From assembly GCF_000243715.2 (NCBI RefSeq), contig NZ_AHMO02000004.1:188501-252500 (forward strand): DNA of 64,000 nucleotides. Direction: 5' to 3'. The notes beneath the pieces are model-generated. The model was not told where the DNA came from and ran no database searches. It saw only the letters and a list, made by a program, of their open reading frames with translations. Made by a program: the position numbers and the translations under genes. Below, one piece after another: positions 1 through 8,639 of the stretch. This DNA is from Leptospira broomii serovar Hurstbridge str. 5399 (GTDB taxonomy: Bacteria > Spirochaetota > Leptospiria > Leptospirales > Leptospiraceae). How positions within the stretch are numbered: the stretch's first letter is position 1; each line of letters begins with the position of its first letter.

Positions 1-426
1 TAGAAAAGAAAAGTAATCTTATGAGTTTAAAGAAAGGACTGTAAGCTAACGATTTCCAGTTCATTTACATTAAAAAAAGTTTCCTGTCGTTAGAAATAAG
101 TTATTTCTTATTGAGACAATAGAAGGTTGAATACTTGAAAAAGGCCGATAGGTGGAAGCTGAAAGGTAGGTTCATATAGGATTCGGAATATGCAACTTCG
201 GGAAATTGCGTTAAAAATCGGCTGCACTCTAGTTCATAAGATTGCTATAAGCGGTGAGTTTGTAGTATTCTCGTCTGCTCCGATCAACTGCGCGAACTCT
301 TTAACAAATCAGGATTGCTTCTTCGGCTATAGATAGCTAATTTATTCCTTATCATTACTATTTATAAATACTACTTCTTCGTAAATATTCCTTGAAAATC
401 TATTTGGACAGAAATGATGCTGTCAC
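1..426. other. Intergenic stretch, no gene seen
   Basis: AT-rich sequence at the left edge with no open frame of useful length on either strand. It must hold the promoter of the arsR gene that follows, but I see no convincing -35/-10 pair and no copy of the palindrome found between arsR and acr3. Confidence 0.5.
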
Positions 427-756
427 ATGGGAATAAGTAAGACGGAATTATTTAACAAAAGACAAAACAAAATCGCGTCTTATGCGAAAGCCTTGGGGCA
501 TCCCGCTCGAATTGCCATCATTGAATCGATTCTTAAGAGAAAAGCTTGCATTTGCGGGGATTTAGTCGATGAACTAAGTTTAGCTCAAGCCACCGTTTCC
601 CAACATTTAAAAGCGCTTAAAGAAGTCGGTATTATTAAGGGAACCATCGAAGGTCCTTCCATTTGCTATTGCATTGATGAAAAATCCTGGAAGGAAATTC
701 GGGAGTATTTCGGTTTTCTTTTATCCCAAAACCCGGAAACTAAAATTTCCTGCTAA
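427..756 (+). CDS. arsR: ArsR-family metalloregulator of the arsenic cassette
   Basis: A 109-residue winged-helix repressor of the ArsR/SmtB family. The recognition helix lies around residues 50-66 (LAQATVSQHLKAL), the usual ArsR DNA-binding signature. Cys41 and Cys43 (ACICGDL) sit at the start of the DNA-binding region, where classical ArsR proteins bind As(III); Cys80, Cys82 and Cys109 are further thiols that could complete a site. The gene stands 41 bp before acr3, and the intervening DNA holds a palindrome inside a promoter, so the likely role is arsenite-responsive repression of acr3 and the downstream phosphatase. A different thiophilic metal cannot be excluded. Confidence 0.88.
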   Translation: MGISKTELFNKRQNKIASYAKALGHPARIAIIESILKRKACICGDLVDELSLAQATVSQHLKALKEVGIIKGTIEGPSICYCIDEKSWKEIREYFGFLLSQNPETKISC

Positions 757-762
757 TATCAC

Positions 763-790
763 TTGACATTAATCGTAATATTGCGATAAA
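763..790 (+). promoter_or_regulatory. acr3 promoter containing a probable ArsR operator
   Basis: TTGACA (763-768) and GATAAA (785-790) are separated by 16 bp. The spacer and -10 hold ATCGTAATATTGCGAT (772-787), an inverted repeat with one mismatched pair. A repressor bound there would block RNA polymerase. The predicted transcription start (about 797) coincides with the ATG of acr3 at 798, so the mRNA may be leaderless. Assignment to the neighbouring ArsR is an inference from position and symmetry. Confidence 0.65.
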
Positions 791-797
791 TCAATTA

Positions 798-1883
798 ATG
801 TCTGACCTTATTCCCAAGAAAAAAAGATTATCTTTCATCGATCGATATTTGACCATCTGGATTTTTATAGGGATGGGTATCGGTATCGCAATATCTAAAT
901 GGTTTCCAGGTTTTGTAGAATGGATTCGAAGAGGCGAATCGGGTGGGACTAATATTTCGATCGCGTTAGGGCTTATTTTTATGATGGTACCTCCTCTTGC
1001 AAAGGTAAACTACGCCAGGATCCCAAAGGCCTTTGGAAGAAAAGATCTCATCTTTTATTCTCTTTTTCTGAATTGGGTTCTCGGTCCCCTATTGATGTTT
1101 ATTTTGGCATTTCTCTTTTTTCCGGATAATCCCGAATATAGAGTGGGTTTAGTTTTAATCGGCGTGGCACGTTGTATCGCTATGGTTTTGGTTTGGAACG
1201 ATCTAGCTGACGGAGACCGGGAAGTAGCTGCCGGACTTGTTGCGTTAAACAGCGTCTTCCAATTACTGCTTTATGGTAGCCTCGCTTATTTCTATGTAAG
1301 CTTCCTTCCTGGCATTCTTGGCTTCCACGTTTCGAATATTGAAGTTAGGTACTGGGATATAGCCTCCAGTGTTCTTATTTATCTAGGAATTCCTTTCTTA
1401 TTAGGTTGGTTAATTAGAGTCGTTAGCATTTCCTTTAAAGGTGAAGAGTGGACAACTTCGAAATTTCTACCGATAATTTCTCCGATTACTTTAATTTTTC
1501 TTTTATTAACAATCGTCGTAATCTTCGGCTTGAAAGGCGACACGCTTTTGTTAATTCCGATGGATGTGGTTAGAATTGCTGCGCCTCTATTAATCTATTT
1601 TATAGTGATGTTCCTGCTTAGCTTCGGTTTTGGAATTCTATTAAAGGCGGATTATAGGAGAAATACTGCGATTTCATTTACGGCGGCCGGAAATAATTTC
1701 GAACTTGCGATTGCTGTCGCTATAGGAACTTTCGGGATTGGGTCCGGTCAAGCTTTCGTAGGAATTGTGGGTCCTCTTGTCGAAATCCCGACTCTCGTTT
1801 TGCTCGTAGAAATTTCCAAAATGTTCAGACGAAAGTTTTATTCAAAGGAAACAATTGTACGAATCACTTATACGGAACGTTGA
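798..1883 (+). CDS. acr3: Arsenite efflux permease of the ACR3 family
   Basis: A 361-residue polytopic membrane protein with about ten hydrophobic segments, the normal size for ACR3. It exports As(OH)3/arsenite using the proton gradient. The family hallmark is visible: a cysteine in the fourth membrane segment (Cys126, VARCIAMVLVWN), which is essential in characterised ACR3 proteins, and the later segment FTAAGNNFELAIAVA. The N-terminus (LSFIDRYLTIWIF) matches the usual ACR3 start, supporting ATG 798 even though no Shine-Dalgarno sequence precedes it. The stop overlaps the TTG start of the next gene, showing an operon. Confidence 0.92.
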   Translation: MSDLIPKKKRLSFIDRYLTIWIFIGMGIGIAISKWFPGFVEWIRRGESGGTNISIALGLIFMMVPPLAKVNYARIPKAFGRKDLIFYSLFLNWVLGPLLMFILAFLFFPDNPEYRVGLVLIGVARCIAMVLVWNDLADGDREVAAGLVALNSVFQLLLYGSLAYFYVSFLPGILGFHVSNIEVRYWDIASSVLIYLGIPFLLGWLIRVVSISFKGEEWTTSKFLPIISPITLIFLLLTIVVIFGLKGDTLLLIPMDVVRIAAPLLIYFIVMFLLSFGFGILLKADYRRNTAISFTAAGNNFELAIAVAIGTFGIGSGQAFVGIVGPLVEIPTLVLLVEISKMFRRKFYSKETIVRITYTER

Positions 1884-2485
1884 AGAAATTTCTTGAAAGC
1901 AGAGAAGCTGAATTTTACTTGATCAATGAATCAAGACGGAAGGTTTTGCTTCAACTTGCGAAAGCAATTAAGGAAGCAAAAGAAAGAAATAATTTCTCCG
2001 AAATAGTATTTGTATGTACTCACAATTCTAGACGAAGTCAAATTGCTCAAATGCTTGCCTCGCCATCTGCGGAGTACTTAGAAATTTCTGGAATTGGAGC
2101 CTATTTCGGTGGAACGGAAGTCACTGCTTTTTATCTAAATTCCGTAGAAGCTTTAAGAAATGTCGGATTTAAAATAGATAAAGCGGAAGAAAATGAAACT
2201 AACCCTAAATACAGAGTTACTTATACTCAAAATTCACCACCAACTACCGCATTTTCTAAATTATATTCGAATACGATAAATCCGAAGGAAAAATTCATAG
2301 CAGTAATGGTATGCGCCCAAGCGGATGAAAATTGTCCATTCGTTCCGGGGGCAGGTGCAAGAATTAATCTTCCATATTCGGATCCGAAAGCGTACGACAA
2401 TACTCATGAAGCTTTGCAAAAATACTTAGAAACTTGTGAGATCATTGGAAGAGAGTTACTCTTCGTATTTAAAAATGTAAAGTAA
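1880..2485 (+). CDS. Arsenate reductase-like low-molecular-weight protein tyrosine phosphatase
   Basis: A 201-residue protein with the phosphatase loop C-x5-R (Cys46 to Arg52, CTHNSRR) typical of the LMW-PTP/ArsC fold and a possible general acid in the DP motif near residue 168 (YSDPKAY). It is longer than thioredoxin-linked ArsC (about 130 residues) and belongs to the roughly 200-residue form often found beside acr3. Cys145 and Cys152 (VMVCAQADENCPF) could serve as the redox relay of an arsenate reductase. The TTG start overlaps the acr3 stop, so the two are translationally coupled. Likely role: reducing arsenate to arsenite for export; a phosphatase role is possible. Confidence 0.8.
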   Translation: MKKFLESREAEFYLINESRRKVLLQLAKAIKEAKERNNFSEIVFVCTHNSRRSQIAQMLASPSAEYLEISGIGAYFGGTEVTAFYLNSVEALRNVGFKIDKAEENETNPKYRVTYTQNSPPTTAFSKLYSNTINPKEKFIAVMVCAQADENCPFVPGAGARINLPYSDPKAYDNTHEALQKYLETCEIIGRELLFVFKNVK

Positions 2486-2857
2486 TCGATTTTCAACAAT
2501 TCGATATGCTTATATAAATTCCGTCGAGACGTCGCTTACTTTTAAACGAAAGTTTTTCCCGATTTATTTTAGATAGGGAGAGATGAATAATCGAGAGCCG
2601 ATTGTGTCCCTGTTATAGAGACCGCCAGATCGGGATAAAACGAAGAAAACAATTAAAATTCAGCTGATAAAATAAAATTACATTTAGATAATGCACGGAA
2701 ATAGAAAATATGCGGGGTTCCATTTGATGGATTTGCCGACCGCGAACGCTTATCCGCTCAGTTTTTAGAGGGAAGTGTAACTGAGCACGCGGTTAAAACG
2801 AGTAAGAATAAAAGGTGATAGACGACCGGAGACGACTATCGCTATCGAAGTTCGATA
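2486..2857. other. Intergenic stretch, no gene seen
   Basis: Between the arsenic cassette and the small minus-strand gene. I see only an 11-codon frame after a good ribosome-binding sequence (GGGAGAG near 2576), too short to call, and no clear terminator. Confidence 0.4.
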
Positions 2858-3025
2858 TTATTTAGATTCCTTACATTCGGTCCGCCATTTTAAAACTCCG
2901 GCGATATCGGCTTTCATTGCCGCTTTACACTCTTCCAAAGAATTAAAAGACCCGAGTGTCGAATATCCCCGATACGAATATAGCCAAAGGAGCCAAACTC
3001 CAAATATCAATAATCCCCTATTCAT
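2858..3025 (-). CDS. 55-residue secreted or membrane-anchored two-cysteine protein (paralogue A)
   Basis: Reading 3025 to 2858 gives an uninterrupted 55-codon frame with ATG start, TAA stop and a GGAGA ribosome-binding site (3035-3039 on the plus strand as TCTCC) nine bases upstream. The N-terminal half is a hydrophobic segment (GLLIFGVWLLWLY), i.e. a signal peptide or membrane anchor; the C-terminal half has two cysteines in a charged segment (SLEECKAAM and RTECKESK). It is clearly related to the protein at 12329-12496: same length, VW-LWL in the hydrophobic part, LG-(S/T)-(F/Y)-N-(S/T)-LEEC and W-(R/K)-T-x-CKE-x-K after it. The conserved pair of cysteines suggests a disulfide outside the cytoplasm. 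Function unknown. Confidence 0.75.
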   Translation of the reverse strand: MNRGLLIFGVWLLWLYSYRGYSTLGSFNSLEECKAAMKADIAGVLKWRTECKESK

Positions 3026-3398
3026 GACAAATTATCTCCAAATTAGTATTTCCTATTGCGAAATAGAGTGAAAGAACTAAGCAGTCACGATCTTGAAACA
3101 GGAATTTTACGGATGTTTTTGACGATCAGAAGTGCAAAAGTATGACATTGAATAACTCATAGAGGTTGCTTGGAGATATATTTTATTGACTGAGTTAGAT
3201 TCTAATTTTAAAATTAAACATTTAAATTTGCGGGACGCATAAAGAAATTGAGACGGAAATTAATAAATTTAAAATGCCTTCATCCTTTTAATGCAAAAAC
3301 GCATAAGCTCTACTGTTATATCTTATCTTCGATTCGAAGGTTTAAACGACCGGTTCGAATCTTTGACAATATTAAGTATTTAAAAGAAGGATCAGCGG
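3026..3398. other. Intergenic stretch, no gene seen
   Basis: A divergent gap between the small minus-strand gene and the plus-strand frame at 3399. AT-rich, with no long frame. A tRNA-like GGTTCGAATC at about 3352-3361 lacks a pairing T-stem and is not part of a cloverleaf. Confidence 0.4.
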
Positions 3399-3770
3399 AT
3401 GTCGGATGCTAGTCTTTATTTGAATGAAATTACAAAAAATAAATTACGACTTCATGACGGAATTAGCCTTTCAGGAGCTATAAGTAAATCGGTAGATAGG
3501 CTGAATTTTATCGTATCTATCGAAGAAAAATATCTAAAGGATTTGTTTTCCGAAATGGAATGGAAAATACTTAGAGAAATTTCAAAAGGAACAAAATTTG
3601 AACCTGCTTCTTTGATTCCCGGAATTTTCCTTGGAATCGTTAATATTACGCCGGAATCGATTTTCACGAAACATGGAGTCAGTCGGAGAATCTTGAATTC
3701 AAAGTTAACCGGGCTTTCCATTTCGCAGGATTTTTCTTTGGTAGATTTACTTGAAAGATCGCGCCCTTGA
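3399..3770 (+). CDS. Hypothetical protein, 123 residues
   Basis: The frame starts with ATG after an AGAAGGA ribosome-binding sequence at suitable spacing, which favours it over the antisense frame at 3452-3820. The product is soluble, with no signal peptide or membrane segment and no motif I recognise. Residues 12-40 contain a stretch (LRLHDGISLSGAISKSVDRL) that could be amphipathic. No neighbour suggests a role. Moderate doubt that it is a true gene. Confidence 0.45.
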   Translation: MSDASLYLNEITKNKLRLHDGISLSGAISKSVDRLNFIVSIEEKYLKDLFSEMEWKILREISKGTKFEPASLIPGIFLGIVNITPESIFTKHGVSRRILNSKLTGLSISQDFSLVDLLERSRP

Positions 3771-3999
3771 TAGTTATTCGAATACTCGATGCATTTTATT
3801 AAACAAGTTCGATTACACATTTTTAGTGTAAGCTACTTTTTTAGGCCTCGTTGAATTTCCCATTTTTATTTCTTATCATTCGGATAAAGGAAAGTAAAAC
3901 TATAATTTTCGATCTATTGCTTGCATTTGAAATTATTCCTTCCGTGTATTGAATATGATTTTTCCATAAACGAATAGCAGTAGGAAGATTTATTCTCCC

Positions 4000-4440
4000 T
4001 CAGAAATTTTTTAAAACTGCTTTGAACGTCGGAAACTTGCGTATAGTTCTGAAAATCGCAAACAGGAGCGCTTCCAACCCGTTTGAATAATCGTTCATAT
4101 ACGCCTTCAGGATTTCTTGGACTTTTTTGCTATCAGGAATTATCTCGTGATTTTTTATAAACTTCTCGATTAAACTTATTCTCCTCCTCATTTCTTCCCG
4201 GGAAACGAGGAGCTCTCCGTCGCAGGTATAAGGGTAATCGACTTTAGATAAAAGTAGCAGATACTCTTCGAATTCGAAGGAACTATCAGTATTAAAAAAA
4301 GTCTTAGATACTGAATTGCGAAAATTAATATTTGAATTTGGCTGGCAATTAAGCAAATCTTTCATCATTCTTTTACTTACTAGTTCTTTCAATAGTGAAT
4401 AAATGTTTTGGAATTGCCAAGCTTCCTTATTGGAACTCAT
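4000..4440 (-). CDS. Hypothetical protein, 146 residues
   Basis: A soluble, mostly alpha-helical protein rich in Lys, Glu and Phe, with no signal peptide and no domain I recognise. The start at 4440 lacks a clear ribosome-binding sequence; an internal Met-Met at about codon 25 is an alternative. It is divergent from the lipoprotein gene at 4464 with only 23 bp between the two start codons, so the two promoters must overlap the genes or be shared. Confidence 0.5.
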   Translation of the reverse strand: MSSNKEAWQFQNIYSLLKELVSKRMMKDLLNCQPNSNINFRNSVSKTFFNTDSSFEFEEYLLLLSKVDYPYTCDGELLVSREEMRRRISLIEKFIKNHEIIPDSKKVQEILKAYMNDYSNGLEALLFAIFRTIRKFPTFKAVLKNF

Positions 4441-4463
4441 TTAGCTTTAGATCAGGAAACCGC

Positions 4464-4757
4464 ATGCTTTTAAGTAAGAGCCTTGGATTTGTATTTTTCG
4501 CTTTTATTATGCTTCTCGTATCTTGCCAGGATGCGCCGGCCAATTGCAGAAGAGATTGTCGTGAAAAACTCGCGAATTGCTTCGCATTGGACACGACTGT
4601 CTCGGTCGATTCGCAAAGTCGCATTGCTTTAACTTGCTATCTCGCGGATGCACTTTGCGAATCAAATTGTGACAGCCCCGGGGGAACGACTAAAACGAAC
4701 AGTTCATCCGTTCGTAGAAATGGATCGAGTAGCGGGCACAGTAGCGGCAGCAAATAG
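4464..4757 (+). CDS. Small cysteine-rich lipoprotein
   Basis: ATG 4464 is chosen because CAGGAAAC lies just upstream and because the product then starts with a canonical lipoprotein signal: basic N-terminus, hydrophobic core and lipobox LVSC with lipidated Cys near residue 21. The mature part is about 77 residues with six cysteines (NCRRDCREKLANC, TCYLADALCESNC), which suggests three disulfides, followed by a Ser/Gly-rich low-complexity tail (SSSVRRNGSSSGHSSGSK). The paired C-x3-C-type spacing resembles small leptospiral lipoproteins. Function unknown; location is a membrane surface facing the periplasm or exterior. Confidence 0.75.
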   Translation: MLLSKSLGFVFFAFIMLLVSCQDAPANCRRDCREKLANCFALDTTVSVDSQSRIALTCYLADALCESNCDSPGGTTKTNSSSVRRNGSSSGHSSGSK

Positions 4758-4913
4758 GAGTGTCGTAACCTTTTCTTTCAATTGACGGTCCGGTAAATAT
4801 CTCATATCTATGCACTGTCTTGCCGATCTCATGCATCATTATGAATTGCTTAAACGAATTCAGACCTGACTTAAAATTCCATTTTTGATTTTTACCTGCG
4901 TAGAAATAGAGTA

Positions 4914-5639
4914 TTATTTTTTAGGAATCCTCTCGAAGTTAAATTTGCAATCGGAATTATCAAGGCCTAACGTTGCCGGTCTGGAAAAGGTTATCCCATG
5001 TTTTTCCGGAATAATCCCTTTTGACCAAGAGATCATGTCCCATTTACACGCTATTTTCATAAGCTCCGGAACTTGATGTTCTCGAAAGTAGTTGTTGTAA
5101 AAACAATTATGTACTAATAAATGATAGGAATTAAGATCATCGACAGTCGTCGAAAAGGAAAACGTGGAACCGAAAAAATTAGTTTCCTGTCTCTTGGATG
5201 TGCCAACCAAATATCCAAACGGATCCGTTGATTTATTGAGAGCATTTAATATATACTTTCCAATATTGTCCGGCTTCATATTTTCAAAAAGCGAGTTTTC
5301 CGTTATCTCAAGCGATCTTTCCACGCTAAAGCCTTTTTCAATACATCTATTGTATGTGGCATGAATTAAACAACACCAGGAAAGATGGTATTCCGACTGA
5401 ATGTCGACGAGCCGTCCTTTGTTTTGTAGCTTCAAAGAGCGGTAGTTCGCTTTTATTTTTTTAATATCATCCTGATTGAAGATGGTCGACCTCTTTAAAG
5501 TATTCCAGTAGGTCAAATTCATTGAGTGTTCGTACCAAAAGTTCATTATGAACAATCGACGAATTACTTTTTTTAAACCGTTAGCCGTAAAAATTACTAT
5601 GGCGACTTTTATCGCCAATACTATGATTATTATACTCAT
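4914..5639 (-). CDS. L-2-amino-thiazoline-4-carboxylate hydrolase-like protein with N-terminal membrane anchor
   Basis: A 241-residue protein whose C-terminal half fits the ATC-hydrolase family (PF14196): the HNCFYNNYF segment, VPELMKIACKWD, and a final R-x2-T-LG-x4-C-F-F pattern. Characterised members open the thiazoline ring of L-ATC on the way to cysteine, but most of the family is uncharacterised, so the substrate here is unknown. Residues 1-25 form a hydrophobic anchor. The ATG at 5639 has a strong AAAGGAGA ribosome-binding site located inside the end of the upstream araC-type gene, and the genes overlap by 59 bp, so the anchor is probably real and translation coupled. Confidence 0.72.
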   Translation of the reverse strand: MSIIIIVLAIKVAIVIFTANGLKKVIRRLFIMNFWYEHSMNLTYWNTLKRSTIFNQDDIKKIKANYRSLKLQNKGRLVDIQSEYHLSWCCLIHATYNRCIEKGFSVERSLEITENSLFENMKPDNIGKYILNALNKSTDPFGYLVGTSKRQETNFFGSTFSFSTTVDDLNSYHLLVHNCFYNNYFREHQVPELMKIACKWDMISWSKGIIPEKHGITFSRPATLGLDNSDCKFNFERIPKK

Positions 5640-6420
5640 TCAAATCTCCTTTAAGTTCGGAGATGATTTTAATGAACACATCGGATTCGGTATTGGACAA
5701 TTCGGACATTTTCGATAAGTATGAAGAGGGATTTTCTCCGGCGAAGCGCTTAAATTCGCGAATCATATACGATTGATCGCTATACTTATTTTCGTACGTT
5801 TTTTGAATTAAAGGAAGGATCGGATTTTCATTTTGAGGTAGAAGGGAACTCCTGCACTTTTCAAATTTCGCTATCCTATATAATAGTTGCGGCGTAAATC
5901 CGGTATAGGATAATACCAGTCTACGAATTTGTCTTGAAGAATAACCGATTTCTAAAGCCAATTTTTCCAATTTTAGATCGGACTTTTCCATTATTCTCCG
6001 AACGATGAATTCGGATAAAATCGTATTTTTTTCGACATCGACGCTCTTAAGAAAATTTAATATCCGTAATGATTTCTCGCTTACCGTACCGTAAGACTCG
6101 GTTAATTCGCGTAAGCACGCAAATTTTTCTTTCGATAAAATTTCCTTTAAATCCACTACAGTATTGGTAAAGATATTGGCCGGAATTTTTAAGTATCTGA
6201 ATATAAATCCGGGCGTAAGCTTAATTGCAAAAGTATTCATTGAAGAATACTTTAGGCTCCAATCGACCGAAGCGTCGGTTTGTCCAACGAGCAAATACTT
6301 ATTCTCTTGCACCTTTAAATATGGCGATAAGCAGGCGATAGAATTTACAGTCCGTACCCGACGATGAAATGCGGATCTATTTAGAATATAATATTCTTCC
6401 GGCGTCAAAATTTTACTCAT
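5581..6420 (-). CDS. AraC-family transcriptional regulator
   Basis: 279 residues from the ATG at 6420; the frame opens further to a TTG at 6444, but the ATG is a more usual start. The N-terminal half resembles the DUF6597-type sensor domain found in many AraC proteins (LLVGQTDASVDWSL, TPGFIFRYL). The C-terminal domain has both helix-turn-helix units: LEKLALEIGYSSRQIRRLV with the following GFTPQLLYRIAKFEK, then YSDQSYMIREFKRFAGENPSSYL. It shares 59 bp with the ATC-hydrolase-like gene, which makes that gene its most likely target and operon partner. The inducer is unknown. Confidence 0.85.
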   Translation of the reverse strand: MSKILTPEEYYILNRSAFHRRVRTVNSIACLSPYLKVQENKYLLVGQTDASVDWSLKYSSMNTFAIKLTPGFIFRYLKIPANIFTNTVVDLKEILSKEKFACLRELTESYGTVSEKSLRILNFLKSVDVEKNTILSEFIVRRIMEKSDLKLEKLALEIGYSSRQIRRLVLSYTGFTPQLLYRIAKFEKCRSSLLPQNENPILPLIQKTYENKYSDQSYMIREFKRFAGENPSSYLSKMSELSNTESDVFIKIISELKGDLNEYNNHSIGDKSRHSNFYG

Positions 6421-6444
6421 TGATAGGATAATGCCCGACTTCAA

Positions 6445-6752
6445 CTACACGACTTGAACTTGGAGTAGAATTCGCTTTACACCTTGGACTTTGAAATTTT
6501 AACCTTTCTAATTTTTAAACGTCAATGCGTTTTATTTTTAGTGGAACAATACGTTATAAAACGTGAGAGGCGCCGCTTTTAAGTAAGTAAGACTTGCGGA
6601 AGATTCTATCTGAACTTTAGGAATTTCAAATATGTCCGACTTTTAGCCGCCTATATGCAAAACTTGTATTAGAAGCGAATTGTTGAAAAATCCTTGGTTT
6701 ACGGCTTTGCCTCTGAAAAAGGAATTCAAAGAGTGTCCGGTTTTGGAAAAAT
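6445..6752. other. Divergent intergenic region
   Basis: Separates the araC-type gene (minus) from the SBBP lipoprotein gene (plus), and so should hold promoters for both. It is AT-rich. I see no clear palindrome and no unambiguous -35/-10 pair. Confidence 0.4.
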
Positions 6753-6806
6753 ATGTTGCATATCAGTCAATTAGAAAGAAAGTGTAAAATTACTTTCCGA
6801 GACCCA

Positions 6807-8189
6807 ATGAGAATTTTTTTATTTCCGACTTTTATTTGTTTCAGCCTACTATTTCAATTCGCCTGCTTAAAGACGGAGTTATCACTATGCGACGATTCCA
6901 ATCTTTTTGAGGCTTCTTTTATCCAAGGCTTGAAGTCCCGAAAAGGAGCTTCCTTTTGCGGGTACCTTAAACGCCCGTTGCCGACCGCTTCCTGGACTCG
7001 TCTTTTAGGAGCATCCGCAGCTACAACGCAGGGATCGGGAGTTACTGCGGACGCTTCGGGCAACGTGTATGTTACAGGATTTACTAACGGAAATTTAGAC
7101 GGAAATACGCTGATCGGATCCCAAGATGTTTTTTTGACTAAATATGATACCGACGGAAATAAACTTTGGACCAAGACTTTAGGAGCCGCAGGGACATTGA
7201 GTTCGACCGGAATTACATCCGACACATTCGGAAATATTTATATCCTTGGTAGTACTTCCGTTAGCATTGATGGACAGCCGTTTACAGGAACATCCGATTT
7301 TTTCCTTTCAAAATACGATCCTAACGGTAATAGAATTTGGACTCGCCTACTAGGGCCAACCGGAGGTAGTGCGTTTGGGCAAGGAATTACTTTAGATTCT
7401 TTGAATAATATTTACATAGCGGGTTATACGAATGGAAACTTGGATGGGAACGTTCTTATCGGTCTTTACGATTTATTTTTGACAAAGTACGATTCGAACG
7501 GTAATAAACAATGGACCCGTACTCAAGGAGTTGTAGCGGGTCACACGCAAATTGATGCTATCACTCTCGATTCTTCTAATTCCGTGTATCTAACTGGTTA
7601 TACTACCGGCAATTTGGATGGGAACACGCTTGCCGGCGCTCAGGATTTAATCGTAGTAAAATACGATTCGAACGGTAATAAGCAATGGACAGCGCAATTG
7701 GGAGTAGCTAGCGGTTCCGAAATCGGAAACGGTATCACGACCGATATGGCCGGGAATATTTATGCCACCGGAAATACGAACGGAAATCTAGACGGACAAA
7801 CCTTAATCGGTACTTTCAGTTTGTTTATCGTGAAGTACGATAATAGGGGGGTAAAACAGTGGACTCGCCTCTTGGGAGCCGGAGGAGCATATACATACGG
7901 GATAGGTATAACATTTGATTCGCTTAATAACGTGTTTGTGACGGGTAATACGAGCGGTAATTTGGACGGGAATACCTTGACCGGAGCTCAAGATTTTTAC
8001 CTCACAAAATTCGACTCGAACGGCGTTAAACAATTCACTCAACAGACAGGTGTAGGCGGATTTTCCACCAATGCGACGGGGGTCACTTCGGATTATTACG
8101 ATAATATATATAAAGTCGGTTATACGCCTGGAAATCTCAACGGCCAAATAGCTGTCGGAACACAAAGCATGTATATTGTAAAAAATTAA
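6807..8189 (+). CDS. SBBP-repeat beta-propeller lipoprotein
   Basis: Translation probably starts at ATG 6807, which gives a normal lipoprotein signal (RIFLFPTF hydrophobic core, lipobox FQFAC); the frame opens further at 6753. From the middle onward there are seven tandem repeats of about 58 residues, each beginning WTR-LG or a variant, then GIT-D-NIY-TG-T-GNLDG-TL-G, and ending FLTKYDSNGNKQ. This is the SBBP repeat (PF06739), expected to fold as a beta-propeller blade. Seven units would close one propeller. The last repeat ends at the stop codon. It is predicted to be surface or periplasmic; ligand unknown. Confidence 0.85.
   Translation: MRIFLFPTFICFSLLFQFACLKTELSLCDDSNLFEASFIQGLKSRKGASFCGYLKRPLPTASWTRLLGASAATTQGSGVTADASGNVYVTGFTNGNLDGNTLIGSQDVFLTKYDTDGNKLWTKTLGAAGTLSSTGITSDTFGNIYILGSTSVSIDGQPFTGTSDFFLSKYDPNGNRIWTRLLGPTGGSAFGQGITLDSLNNIYIAGYTNGNLDGNVLIGLYDLFLTKYDSNGNKQWTRTQGVVAGHTQIDAITLDSSNSVYLTGYTTGNLDGNTLAGAQDLIVVKYDSNGNKQWTAQLGVASGSEIGNGITTDMAGNIYATGNTNGNLDGQTLIGTFSLFIVKYDNRGVKQWTRLLGAGGAYTYGIGITFDSLNNVFVTGNTSGNLDGNTLTGAQDFYLTKFDSNGVKQFTQQTGVGGFSTNATGVTSDYYDNIYKVGYTPGNLNGQIAVGTQSMYIVKN
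7035..8186 (+). repeat. Seven tandem SBBP repeat units at DNA level
   Basis: The coding sequence repeats every roughly 174 bp with stretches nearly identical between units, for example the bases coding for KYDSNGNKQWT in units 3 and 4 and for GNLDGNTL in units 1, 4 and 6. Such direct repeats could recombine to change blade number. Confidence 0.7.
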
Positions 8190-8639
8190 ATTATTCGTAG
8201 GATTTAAAGATACAATTCGCTTATCAACTTTGGGATTTTAGCTACTTTGATTTCCCGATATCAAAATGGTCTTTGCCTTAATTTTTTAACGAGAACTCGC
8301 TCGGTGATCGACATTGTTGAGTATAATTGCCCCGATATAATATAAAAATTTCGACAGATGTCACTTTTTACGAATCAAAATAACTGACAAAAAAACTTTG
8401 TGACAAAGGATTTCAATTGTCGACGGGAAAAAAAATGCATGAGTTTATCGTGATTTTACGTATAATAGACGCCGAAGACAAATTACTTTAATAGATCGAG
8501 AAAGCAATATTGCTTCCGGTTTATAGAATTTTTCGAATTCGGTCTCGGATCGATCGGAGATTTTAGCGGGTCGAAGGAAACTAAAATTTTGTGACGTTAA
8601 TTCGATTCGATCAGAAAGTTTGATTTTAGGTTATTCCCG
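8190..8639 (+). promoter_or_regulatory. Intergenic region with candidate promoters
   Basis: No gene seen. A candidate promoter is TTGTTG (8314-8319), 16 bp, TATAAT (8336-8341); another TATAAT lies at 8461-8466. Either could drive the lipoprotein gene at 8640. The leader would be about 170-300 bases long. Confidence 0.35.

Noticed and set aside
1919..1934. TTGAT/ATCAA pair inside the arsenate-reductase-like gene
   Set aside because: The half-sites are separated by six bases instead of four, and it lies within coding sequence.
3340..3375. GGTTCGAATC, which looks like a tRNA T-loop
   Set aside because: The flanking bases cannot form the T-stem, and no acceptor or anticodon arm is present upstream.
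3452..3820. Minus-strand frame opposite the 123-residue protein
   Set aside because: No ribosome-binding site, and the plus-strand frame has AGAAGGA at proper spacing.
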